The notes beneath the pieces were generated by a model. The model searched no databases. It saw nothing but the letters and a program-made list of their open reading frames with translations, and was not told the DNA's origin. The translations under genes were made by a program, and so were the position numbers. DNA of 64,000 nt, from assembly GCA_947561395.2 (NCBI GenBank), contig OX387183.1, positions 57,271,915 through 57,335,914 of the forward strand, given 5' to 3'. Source of the stretch: Buxus sempervirens. Taxonomy: Eukaryota > Streptophyta > Magnoliopsida > Buxales > Buxaceae. The number at the start of each line of letters is the position of its first letter. Positions within the stretch are counted from its first letter, which is position 1. Below are positions 11,349 to 24,000 of the stretch, one piece after another.

Positions 11349-12746
11349 AAAAAAAAAAGGGGAAAATTTAAAAAACGACTGTGTTTTAAAAACTTAATAC
11401 AAAAAGAAACGTTTTAGAAACTTAATACAAAAAGGAACGGTGAAAAGTCTTTCCTACCAAACCCACAAACTTTTTAAAAGTATTTACAAAGTGGTCCACG
11501 AATACAATTGTAGTAATCGTAAGATACCATCTTATGCTTCGTGATTGTTCAATGATAAACTATTAGTATCCCTCGATTAATAAAATTGTATCCCATACAA
11601 ATATAAATTGTATCCACTGATTCATAGGATTGTATCTCATGACATTGATTAATTGAAATTTAAAGCCTCGATGAACATTTCAATTTCAATAAAATTCATC
11701 GATTAATCGGAAATATTAACAATCAACGGTCTATATTTCATCAAAAATTGTGCCACTAGGTGAGTCAAAGGATGAAAGTGCGATTAATCATATTACTTGT
11801 GATTAATGGGGATGTATGCGATTAGTCAAAAGTTGTTGATACCGGTATACAGGAGATACCGGTATCACCTGTATACTGCTACCATGTGTATAGATCGTTA
11901 ATATTTCCGATTAATTGATGAATTTTATTGAAATCGAAATGTTCATCGAGGCTTTAAATTTCGATTAATCGATATCATGGGATACAATCCTATGAATCAA
12001 TGGATACAATTTATATTCGTGTGAGATACAATTATAGTAATCGTAGGATACCATCTTATGCTTCATGATTATTCAACGACAAACTATTAGTATCTCTCGA
12101 TTAATAGAATTGTATCCTACACAAATATAAATTGTATCCACTGATTCATAGGATTGTATCCCATGACATCAATTAAACGAAATTTAAAGTCTTGATGAAC
12201 ATTTTGATTTTAATAATATTTCATTGATTAATCGGAAATATTAACAACCAACGATCCATGTTTCATCGAAAATTGTGCCACTAGGTGAGTCAAATGATGA
12301 AAGTGCGATTAATCAAATTACTTGTGATTAATGGGGATGTATGTGATTAATCGAAAGTTGTTGATACCGGTATCACCTGTATACCGCTACCATATGCATA
12401 GATCGTTAATATTTCTAATTAATCAATGAATTTTATTGAAATCGAAATGTTCATCGAGGCTTTAAATTTCGATTAATCGATGTCATGGGATACAATCCTA
12501 TGAATCAGTGGATATAATTTATATTCGTGTGGGATACAATTCTATTAATCGAGGGATACTAATAGTTTATCATTGAACAATCACAAAGCATAAGATGGCA
12601 TCCTACGATTATTACATTTGTATCCGTGGATTACTTTGTAAATACTTTTAAAAAGTTGATGGGTTTGATAGAAAAGACTTTTCAATATTCCTTTTCGTAT
12701 TAAGTTTTTAAAAACACGGTCGTTTTTTAATTTTTCCAAAAAAAAA
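11349..12746. mobile_element. Mutator-like foldback element with a duplicated stem-loop interior
   Basis: The element spans 11359-12737. Its ends are long inverted repeats: ggggaaaatttaaaaaacga on the left and, on the opposite strand, ggaaaaattaaaaaacga on the right, followed by cgtgtttttaaaaacttaat and more. Each side abuts a run of A (10 on the left, 9 on the right), which fits a 9-bp Mutator target duplication but cannot prove it. Inside, a block of about 524 bp is repeated in tandem (first copy from ~11503, second from ~12027). Each block is itself an arm-loop-arm' structure, so the element folds as two stem-loops. No transposase is present. Confidence 0.78.
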
Positions 12747-13491
12747 TGCATAAGTAATTCATTGGGAGATAAATGAAAATAAATAGAAGCGTTTTGAGGG
12801 GCTTTTTATATAATTTCAGTATCACAACTATCAAATTCGGTCAACCGGGAGTCAGTCTGGTTGGCTAGGGAGATTAGACTGAACCGTCTCGCCATAATTG
12901 TTTATCGCGACGGTACCGGAAAAGTGGTCGGCGACTCGAACGATGATATCTCAAGTAGCTGGCACACGTAAATGGCGGAGCGGCCATTTGGGAGGGAGAG
13001 GAATTCAATTATAGTAAGCGTCTTTAATTTTTCCAACCATTGGAACCCTCACTAGAATCAAAAGCGTACGACGACTTCATCCAGGGTTCCCTTTCCAGTT
13101 TTTAAGAATTATCTTGCTGAATACATTTTGATTTCCGATTAGTGTTCGTTTCGGGGCTTTTTCTTTTTCTACAATCAACATTCTGCTCCTTTGTCTGGAG
13201 TTCACTGAAATAAATATCTCCTCAACCTTTATATGTGTCACAGATTGTTTCCTTGTCTGGGATTCTTTTATATTCTTGAATTTCTTTTCCTCCAATTCTT
13301 ACTAGGAAAAGTTACACCGACATGGGAATAGGATTCATCTCTTCGAATATTCCAGATAAAAGCAAAACCCATATTGTTATTTTTCTTGAGCATTGAAAAG
13401 TTGAAATGAATTCGAGGGAGACTATTCGTATTGGCTTTCTTAAGCATTCAGGCAGGTACTGGTGACAGTGAGTTGGGGATTTGTCCAAAAC
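12747..13491. promoter_or_regulatory. TGD2 5' flank and probable leader
   Basis: No coding region is seen. The stretch precedes the TGD2 start at 13492 and should contain its promoter and 5' leader; a T/C-rich pyrimidine tract (13150-13290) looks like leader sequence. The transcription start cannot be placed from sequence alone. Confidence 0.4.
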
Positions 13492-14996
13492 ATGGTAGGG
13501 AGTCCATGGGTTCAGGTCTCAATGTGCGACTCCACAATGTTAGCTCCCTCGCTGATCACTCTCCCGAGAGGATCCCATAATTACAGGTCATGTCTGCCGG
13601 CTAGATCAACGAAAAGGCTTGTTCGGGTATTTGCTAATTCGGATAAGACGGGGGAGAGTCCACAACTTTCTTCTTCAGAGACAAAGAATCCACTTGCAGT
13701 TATTTTGGAGGTCCCCCAGAGTATTTGGCGGCACACATTGCGTCCTCTGAGCGATTTTGGGTTTAGTAGGGGAAACATTTGGGAGGGCGGTGTTGGGTTG
13801 TTTTTTGTTTCTGGGGCTGTTATTCTTGCACTTACTTTGTTTTGGTTGAGAGGATTTCGTCTGCGATCTGGACCCAGGAAATATGAGGCAGTGTTTGAGT
13901 TTGCTCACGCTTCGGGTATTTGCATGGGGACGCCGGTGAGGATCAGAGGAGTAACTGTTGGGAATGTCATTCGCATTAAACCTGCTTTGAAGTGTGTCGA
14001 GGCTATTGCTGAGGTGCGTTGCCTGCTGTAATTTCCTTGTTTATCCTAGAAAAACCTAAATTTTCCATTTTGACATTTGTAATTAGTGAAAATAAAAAAT
14101 GAGAAGGCTGCAACCGCTTAACTTGCTTAGGTAACATCTCATTATAATTCATCTCCTGGTCAGCAAAATTTCGTATACTCCTCAATATGGTCCACCAGCT
14201 AATTGATAGGTTAGCTCCTGGAGGATTCACAAAAACTGCTTTTAGATCACTCTAGCTATGTGATCTGACCAGCTTTGGGTGATTGATTTTCCATATTGAC
14301 ACTGAAATTAATGATGCTACTGCAGTTTGTGACTTAGTGCTCTAGTTATGTGATAATATAAATCATACGGCCTTAATCTCTCTGGGTTAGTGAAGCAAAT
14401 AATAACTTTCTTCAGGACTTCTGGTAAACTAGTTCAATCGTGGATGAGAGCCATAATATGTTTTTTTCAGCGCAAATTTATTTTTCTTGTACCTACTGGT
14501 GAAGTATGTTGTACAAACACGATGATTTCCAAGATTCAGTTCATAATGTTAGATCTAGCGTTTAACTGGATTTGATATGGTGATGGTTATTGATTTTGTG
14601 ATTACAATGATACGGTTTTGGAAATTATGGTATTTCATTTGCCCAATTTTGTCATTTGGTTTCTCTTGGATGCAGCTGTCTGAAGTTCCAAAGGGAAGAA
14701 GATAGGCAGTGTAGGTTTGAGATGTTTTTTTTGCTCTTCTTTTTTTCTTTTGTGAGGGGTGGGCCTTGGTGCAACGGTAAGGGTGCTCCATTGCAGCTTA
14801 AAGATTGTGGGTTTGAGTCACAAGAAACAGCCTCCCTGCTTGCGGGATAGCTATGTACATTAGACCTTCCCCAAGGCCCGCACAGTGGCGAGAGCCTCGT
14901 GCACTGGGCTAACCCCCTTTTTTGTGAGGGGTTGGGGTTGTTTCTGGGGACACACCACAAAATCAGAGAGAGAATAACTATTATTTTAAGCTGGCC

Positions 14997-15027
<31 letters not shown>

Positions 15028-18000
15028 TGAAATAATGTAATTATGAGATATTCACAGGGAGTTTTCAAGCTTTCCTCTGGTCCATATATGATTCTGATTT
15101 CCATCTGATGTCCATGATAAGAGAGATAAAGATTTTCTAACAACTGAATCCAACAATGCAGTTGGAAGGGCATTAATCCACCTCTGCGAATCCTTAAGCC
15201 CTAATATTTTGGTTGTAAGATCAGTTTCCTTTTTCATATTAAAACAAGATAAAACATTCTTTTTTTTCTACCTAAGTAGGAACATGGATATCCTAAAAAA
15301 TTCTGTTATTTCTAGACTTCCATATAGCCCATAAAGTGGAGAAGAAAACCGCCATAAACATCTCACGTCCTAAACATGTGAGAGAGGGGAAGCACCATTG
15401 ATAGGCAGGCTGGCAAACATCTCTTGGTATTTCCCAACTAGCTCCTGTCATCATAAGAAATGACCTCCATATGTGGGATACAAACTCACAGTTTAAGGAT
15501 AAGTGATCTATCGACTCCCCATCCGTTAGGCACAGATAACACACCTGCGTTGAGAGAGCTAAATCAGTCCATCTCTTCTGGAGATTGTCTAGAGTATTAA
15601 TCTTTTTCATAAGGACCAACCATGCAAAAGCTAAGATCCGGGGGGATGGTGTTGGGTTCTGGAGATTTCCACAAACATAAAGATCCCTCTCTTTTCCTTT
15701 GGTCCCGATCTTTATTCTGAATTCCTTCGTGCAAGGATATCTGGTATTCATTGGAAAGACAATTTAACATGTCTCAAAATTTTAAACAGCTTCCCTCTTG
15801 AGTTCAATTCAATAGTTGATTGCTCAGGGTTGGATGGAGTTTGCACATGGGAACATCAGTGCCTAGAGAGGGTTTAGGAAGTGGAAATTCATGTAATCTT
15901 GGAAGCGAAGAAGAAGATTTGTAGGAAAAGTAGATAGTGGCTTAAAATGACCCTTATTTTACATCCATGGGATGTATAAGAACTTGATAGTTTATTCCAT
16001 CTGAAACTTTTCAGAATGCTATCCTCCACGGGAAGATGGAGGTTAGTTTTTCTAATGCAGCTATTCTTAATTAGTGAACTGTAGAGAATGCAAGGATCGA
16101 CTTTTCGGCGATTCGTGGTGCGCCGCTAGGCGGCCGAAACGAAATTTGGGCGAAATTTCATAGAAATTCGGTCGAAATGGTCCGAAATGGCCCAAAACAA
16201 GTTTTTAGCGAAATTGGCGGCGTGCCGGCGATGTGCCGCCGGCGTGCCGCCAAAATGCCATTTTTGAAAAAAAAACATAAATAAGTTAGGCAAACACAAC
16301 AATTAGCGAAATTTTCGGCGTGCCAGCGGCGTGCCAGAATTTCTCCAGAATTAGCAAAATTCTGGAGAACTGTTGGCGAAATGTTGGTGAAATGGCGAAA
16401 TTTAGCGGCGTGCCGGCGAAAAGCCAGCGAAACGTAGGCAGGACCATTTCGAGGTCATTTTTCGTGCCGCTGACCTAGCGAAATACGAAATTTCGGCGGC
16501 ACCTCGCGAGGTGCCGCCGAAACGGCAAACCTTGAGAGAATGTTGATTTTTTAAGCTGTTTTAATATACTCATTAATATGCAATTTCATTTTGGATCTTC
16601 TTCTCACTTCTTTCTGAATTGGAAAAGGGCTTGTGGTTATAACTGGGCTTAATTAAGGCAATAGTTTTGATTGATCCATACACTTATTTTTAAGAATGTG
16701 TGGATAATTTGCCTTGGCTCAAATTTGTCATAAACTTGGAGTAGTTACAGGTACCTTATAGCATAGTTTGGCAGATTTGGGGCATGATCTGAACCAAAAT
16801 TTGTCAGGGTCGGGATCAGGTGCAGTTCAGCTGAATTTATCTTGGTACAAATCAGTTGAATTGGATTTCAGTCTAGTGATTTGCAGACTTGGCTGTGCTC
16901 AACTTATGGCTCTTTCAGCTCATTTGGTGTGCAGTGTTGATTAATGAATATTTTCTTGGAAAAACACTAATCATGATAAAGGCTTAGCCTTTTGTTCCAA
17001 TACTCTTGGACTTCATAGAGGGCAGAAATCATTTCTCTAGGTCCATTTGGAAAGGAAATTTGAGGCAAGAACCTTCCTTCAGGTGTAGATTTACACTATC
17101 TGATTGGGAAATACTAATAGGTGCCATGGTGAAAAGTGATGATGGCTGGGTTACGTGGAGTTGTAGGTGGAGTGTGGTGTGGGGTTTTGTACAGAGATAA
17201 ATCATCTACTCCCTTCCCCTGCTTTCCTCTGCACTGATGGTCCTGGCAGAATGGTTTTTGCAAGCGATTTTTCTACTTCAGGTTTTTTTGGGATGCTTCC
17301 TTTGTGTCTTAAAGGTTTTCCTGGCAATGGATTCAAATATATGCACATATTTGCTTTGTCCTTACATCTTGGTTCAATACATTGCTCAAGCATTGGCTGA
17401 ACATTGTAGAGGTCATTATAGAACTGACTTAGGAGCAGAGTAGGTTTGAGTTTCAGATAAAGGTGTTAAATTCCCTAAAACTGATCATTGAGGTTTGTTA
17501 GGTGCACTGATGGAGTTTTGGGTTTGGACGGAGTCTTGTCTATACAAAGCTGTCTTGTAGTTTGGAATTCCATCAAGAGTACTGGAGGTGATCTGGCAGT
17601 CTCCTGACAGGGAAGTCTCCCGTCAGGTTTAAAATAGGCTAGAGTTTGAAGACAAATGAGCTCATGATGGGGCCCAAGTGCCAAAGATAATGCGACACAT
17701 GGATGATATGGTTTCTAATGCTGAAAATAAACAGTTGAATTTTGAAGTTGATGATGATGATCAGAAGAACTCTAGGCAGTCTCTAATTTGTCAGATAAAA
17801 ATGATTAAATTGTTGTGTTTTTGAATTGGGCTCACAATTCAATTGATTTTAGATTCACAGTCACAGGCCCTTATTTAGTCCATTCAGGATGACTTGTTAT
17901 TGGGCTGTGCCTTTGGACTGGATTTTAAGATGGTAAGAAGCCCATTGAAAGTTAATTTTTTCTGACATTGACTATTGAAGGCCTCTCATTTAATCTATAT

Positions 18001-21000
18001 GGAATTCATCCTTTTAGAGGAAGCTCCTTAGTCCTTAAGGCTTGAGCATAAAATGGAGTGGGTTTGATAGCACTGTCACCCATAGTAGAACAGGTGTCAG
18101 ATTTGTGAAGAATATCACTTTGGGTCCTGTTAAAGTTTGTAGCACACACCAAAGAGAAAGCAAATCTTCTTTCTTATTTTTAAGAAAAGAGGGGTATTCT
18201 TTATTCAACTGATAAGGAATCTTTTCCTTAGGCTTTGTTGGGGTGTAGGCTACACAACCGAACAAAGTATCAAGAGATGTTGTCATGTTGGATGAGAAAA
18301 AGGATCCTGGATTTTGTAACAGACGTGAATATCAACATTCAAAGTTGGAGGTATTGTGCACCTGGCCAAAGTATGCTAAAAATTTCGAACTCATGATGAG
18401 ATGGGCTCTTGCTTGAATTCGTGTGTGTTAAATGCCGTCTAGGCTCACGTATGCAGTGATCAAAGTTCAGAAGCTTTAGATATTAAAGAGGCCATAGAGC
18501 AAATGAATGGCTAGCCAAAGAATCTTCTGATTGTGACAATGTTCCTGAAGGTAGTGCAAGAGCAATCTTAAGGTAGAAACAAAGTCAAAGAACACGTGGG
18601 GTTCCAAGGTCTTGTGGAGAGCAATAGCTGATCTTTTGGTTTTAGTGACTTGACTTCTAATTACTAATTCATGAAATTTGCTTTTGTAATCTTCCACAAT
18701 TGAGTTACATTTTGAAGAACAGTTTTCAAAGGTTAACTTCTCATAGTATATGGCTAGGTATTTTTCTTTTAACTTGAGCTTCTTTTTTTACCAATCGATT
18801 ATTAAAGGTTGTCTTCTGCAATGAAGTTGCTCTTTTAAACTATGCCACTGGATTCTTTCTTGAAATTTTAGCTTCATCTTAAAAAATGGGAATTTTCTCT
18901 CTTTGACTAAGTCAAACCTTCGACTAATTCAAACCACTTGAAATAGTGTTGAAGAGTGATTAACCAATTTTGAAAGGCACGACGATCTAATTTTATGAAG
19001 AATTCAAGAACTTTTAAATTTTTAATGCACATTGATTTTAAAACTTCGTTGATTGGTCTCCATGATATTCATGTCAATCCATTTTATAAAATTGACGTGC
19101 AATGTTCAACATTATACCTAATAGGTGATATATGCTGAGTTGTGTTATTTCTTAGACCTCAATGTGTTGCACCTTGATTCTGGGTTTGCTTTGTGGTCGC
19201 TCTTGCATTACTTTAAGTAACTTCGTCACCATCTGGAGATTCTTTATCTGGTTCAATTATTTCGTGCAGCCAAGGCTTTTTTTAATATTTCCAGCTTCTT
19301 CTGGATATTTATCATCATACTTGTTGGCCCATATCTTGTTCGTTTTTGAGTGACTAAATTAATCTGGTTGATCAATTCAAGTAAAAGTTTATCTTTCCAT
19401 GATTGGAAGTCGGGCATACTTTGAATCAGTAAAAAAGAATTTTCCGCTTTAAGTAATCATTTTTCTTTTTTAGATTTTCTCTCTCTCTTTCTCTCTCAGC
19501 CTCCTTCTATGTTGCCATGATTGTTGTACCTTAGTGAATGTTGGTGTTTTAATTGTAACAAAAGCTTAAATCCTTTTTATCATCCGACATGCCAACATGT
19601 TCTTTCCGCCAATATGTTCTTTCCTTTGGTGTGTGTCACACACACTAGCAAATCAATCTAACAATTCCTTATTTGTTGAATGAAGAATGCACCTAGTTAT
19701 TATCATTATCATCACCATGGTCATCATCATCATTATCATGATTATTATTATCATTGTTGTAGTATTCTCTGGTGTGTCATACACCATTACATGAAGTAAT
19801 GAGTCCTCAGCTTCATGAATTCAACATCTCTTTTAAAATGGGTGACTGAGTCATGCCCAATTAGATATACAACTGTTCTTGAAAATGTTTAGAAGACTCC
19901 TTTGATTTGGGGATGGAGAGGATACTGTAAAAATGGATAGTTATGTTCTTTGAATCAAAGATCTTTAATTGACAGCTTCAATGGCATGGGCACCCTAATT
20001 GCAAGCTATACCCAAAGCAGTAAGATTCATGCCTAGGGCAAACAATAGTTCACAGAGAATCGCACAATTTGAGTTGAAGATGTTCTCATCTCTAAGTAAA
20101 CTTATATATGCAAATTTGTAGATAAAGGTAACAATTGGTGCCTGCAACATGATGAATATAGGCTGGAATTTGGGCTTTCTCAAGGCAACACCTTGTGACC
20201 TTGTAGTGGAATGGCATCGATGATGCAATCTTTGAAATTTGAATAAGGTCTATGTTGGATGAAAAAGGTATCTTGAATGATATGTTCATGGTAATCATCG
20301 TCTTCTCTCCCTTGCTCCAAATTTTTAGGCAATACGAACTAACTTATAACATTGATGTCAGGAAATTAAGAAGTTTATTGTCCTAATATGTCAAGTAAAG
20401 TCTATCATGACTATGCATATTACTGCAATCAAGTATAATGTGGTGGAAAATTCTCATGATGGTCGGGCAGTCGTGATGAATATCATGAACGGTTATGAAG
20501 AATTGTTAAGAACCTCATGAATTTAAGGGCATCAACCTCACTTGGATACTGAAATTGTGGGGCTTCATTGTATTAGCACAATCAATTTTAGGCATTCTGA
20601 CCACAGCTACGCTATATAAAAATGTTTGTCTATTTCAAGTTGACTCCTTATAGGAAACTAGGTTATAGTCCATTTTGGTTTGTTTTTCTTTTACAGAATT
20701 TACTGTTATGACTTGGTGAATTAGCTTGATATTCTCAATTCACATATAGGAAAAATATATATATGTTGTTCCCCCGAGCTGAGGATTTTTTTTTTTAATG
20801 GATGCTATATTTTGACTTCAAGGAAAATTCTTTACCTTTGTGATGGGGAAATATCACTTCTTGGTGACATTTCCTATAAAAAAAAAATTTATATGAAAAC
20901 TTACAGACATCTGGAACAATTGTAGTGCCCTTTGAAAATAAATTTTGGGGAAAACTTTGCTATATCATGGGGAAATTTAAAGCCATGAATTTTCCGATCT

Positions 21001-24000
21001 TTATTAATTAGGCTTTTTTTGCACTGTCCAAGATATTCAACCAGTAATTTTTGGTGTTATTCTGTGAGAGATCTAGCTGATTCTTTGTATTATAAAATAT
21101 CAATTCTACAGGTGGTTGTTTGTTTCTTCTTTTATTTCCGTCTTCATGATTTATAATTTCTTAACATTAATGTTGCTTGTTTCCTTCTTTTATTTACGTC
21201 TTCATGATTTTATAATATTAAGATAAGAAAATTAATGTTGATTAATTTTGTATATGTACAAAGAAGAATTTAGGGAAATGGGACAAATCCTAGAAACTTC
21301 TTATTAAAAGGTGATTAATTTGTTGATGTTGAAACATACTAATCTTAAACCATTCAAGGGTTTTCTGAAGTTCAGGTTTTAGTGTTTGTTTTTCAGCTCA
21401 AATTTTTAGCCCCAATGATATTAATTTAATTCCTGTGACGTACTTCTGTCATTTCATTTTTTGCTGCAACCCATGCTGTCTTGTAGAATTAATGCTGACA
21501 GTGGCTATGTTGTGTTCTCGGTATCTGGTGGATGATGAATTGTGTAGTTGTGTTGAGCTCAAAGTCAGTTGCCTTTTCTTTTCTTATTTTCTGAACAAAA
21601 AATTCATTTTTTCCCTCTTGATAAGAGTTTGCATGTTTACATCTTGCTTATAGTAGGGAACTGGAATTGGAAGTGAAATGAATTAAAATCATGCGATTCC
21701 AATCTCTATTTCTCTTTTATTTATTTATTTGATAATTATTTCTCTTTTATTTATTTATTTATTTATTTATGTATTTATTATATATTCTATATATGACATG
21801 CTAATTATAAATCCTGTTTAAAACTCATTTTCACCATTGATAAAATTTTGCTATAAATATTTATCTACTATTTTTCTTTTAAGGACTGAGACATATATGA
21901 TAGAGATCTGCATGATGATACTTAGTTACTATGTCGTATATTTTTGTAATCAGTATATATCATACTTGATGACCTACCCTTCAATCACTTTCTCATGCAG
22001 GTCGAAGATGACAAAATAATTATACCCCAAAATTCACTGGTTGAGGTGAATCAATCTGGTCTTCTTATGGAGGCTATAATTGACATTACTCCTCGAGATC
22101 CACTACCAAAACCTAGAGTGGGACCTCTTGACGTAGGCTGCATTAAAGAAGGTCTTATTGTTTGTGACAGGCAAAAGATAAAGGGATGTGAGGGGGTAAG
22201 TATGAACGCTCTGATTGGGATATTCACCCGTCTTGGACGTGATATGGAAGAAATTGGTGTTACTGAAAGCTATAAATTGGCAGAAAAAGTTGCATCTGTC
22301 ATAGAAGAGGCAAAACCACTGCTCGCTAAGGTCTGTATGGACTTCATATATCTCATCCAAATCATAAATCATTGAAATTACTGTCTCCAGTACTGATTAC
22401 TACATATTTTAATTTACTTATGCTGTTTTATGCGTCTTTATCTTGCTGCCAACTGCATATATGTTGCCAGTTGGGTAAAACTAAATTTGAAAGGAATATA
22501 ATAAAAATATAATTTGATTAATTGAAAGAGAGAAATGGGCTCAAAATGGTAGGATTTTTGGCTTTAATAATCTTAAGTTGGATGTGGGTTCCCCATTATA
22601 AGTTTTACTGTTGACCCTGGAGGATCTTGAAAGAGTTGGGGATACTCGATAAAAGTGAACATAGCTACACAGAGGCTCAGAGGCTTTTGTTCATTTGTGG
22701 AGATGGTGGAATTGGGAACGGCATTAGGAATTTATATAATTTAAGGACTGAGGCTATGATATGGTCTATGAAATTGTTAGGAATAAATTAGTGGTTAAGG
22801 ATGATTTTACATAGAATGGCTGGATGTGTGCACATATTGTTATCTAATTAGCAATTGCATATTACCCCCGTAAGTAAATCACCAATTCTTTATATATGTG
22901 TTTCGAAAGGGCTAGGGATTCTTTTCAATTTCTTTGCATCCACTAATTTACTTGGACAATCAGTTGAGAATTTTACAGAGAAGAGGGCAGACCACCATAT
23001 TATTTTCACTGGTATTGAAAAAGGCATGTGATAGGGTCTGAAGGGAGTTAATCTGGTGTTTTGAGCAGAAAAAGACCACAATATGGTGGTCTAAGAAGAG
23101 GGCAGACCACCTTATTATTAAATTCATGTTTGAGGGAGAAGCAATTAAGGTTAATCTAATGGGTAGTGAGACAACTGAGTTCCAGTAATTATAGTTTTAT
23201 ATTAGGTTTCAACCGTTGGTCCCTATCTTTTTTGCTTTAACTATCAGTAAATTAACGATTGACATTCAAGAGGAAGTACCTTGGCATGTACTACTTGCAC
23301 ATGGGATAGTTTTGGTATACCAAACTAGAGATGGAGTAAATTCAAAATTAGAATTGTATATGAGTATCTTGGAATCAAAAGATTATAAAATAGTTTAATT
23401 GAGACTCTATAGATTGTAACTTCATCACATATAATAGTAAAGGCGAAGCAACAATAAAAACTTGAGATTTTAGAGACTCCTAAAAGCAATCAATTTCATT
23501 ATGTTAGATCAATTACCCATAAGGAAGGGGAATATTGATGAGGATGTTGCTAATAAAATTAAATATAGGTTGCTTCAGTGGAGAGGTGATTTTGTGGTAT
23601 TTTTTTTTATCGACACATTCCACGCAAAATAAAAGGAAAATTTAATTATCTAGTCATTATACTTCTGATTTATGGATCAGTTTGTGAAATAAAGAAGCAA
23701 CATATGCATTGGATGAGGATTGTTGGGATGTTGATGTTAAGATGGATGTTTGAGAAGACTCAGAATGGCAAGTTAAGAATCAACAGATCCGAGAGTAGTT
23801 TAATTGTGCCCAAATAGGTGATAATATAAACCAACGGCCTAAGGAGGCAGCTATAAAAAGGTGATGGGGTTCTTGTTTCAAGATATAAGAGAGGACAGTA
23901 ATCTCATGTGCCAGGAATTTGGCTTTGCTAATGACATGCGATAATCTCCATGCCCCAGATATGCCCATGCGCATCCGTCTCATGACCGTAGCGGAGCCAC

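Noticed and set aside
13462-13491. Upstream in-frame GTG as TGD2 start
   Set aside because: Plants rarely start at GTG, and MVGSPWVQV at 13492 matches the known N-terminus.
18035-18697. Minus-strand frames that might belong to a retroelement
   Set aside because: I could not match them to a reverse transcriptase, integrase or capsid motif; left as unrecognised intron sequence.
22196-22205. GGG|GTAAGT inside TGD2 exon 2 as a splice donor
   Set aside because: Although a good donor consensus, the frame continues with conserved TGD2 sequence (GVSMNALIGIFTRLGR), so the exon is not cut there.
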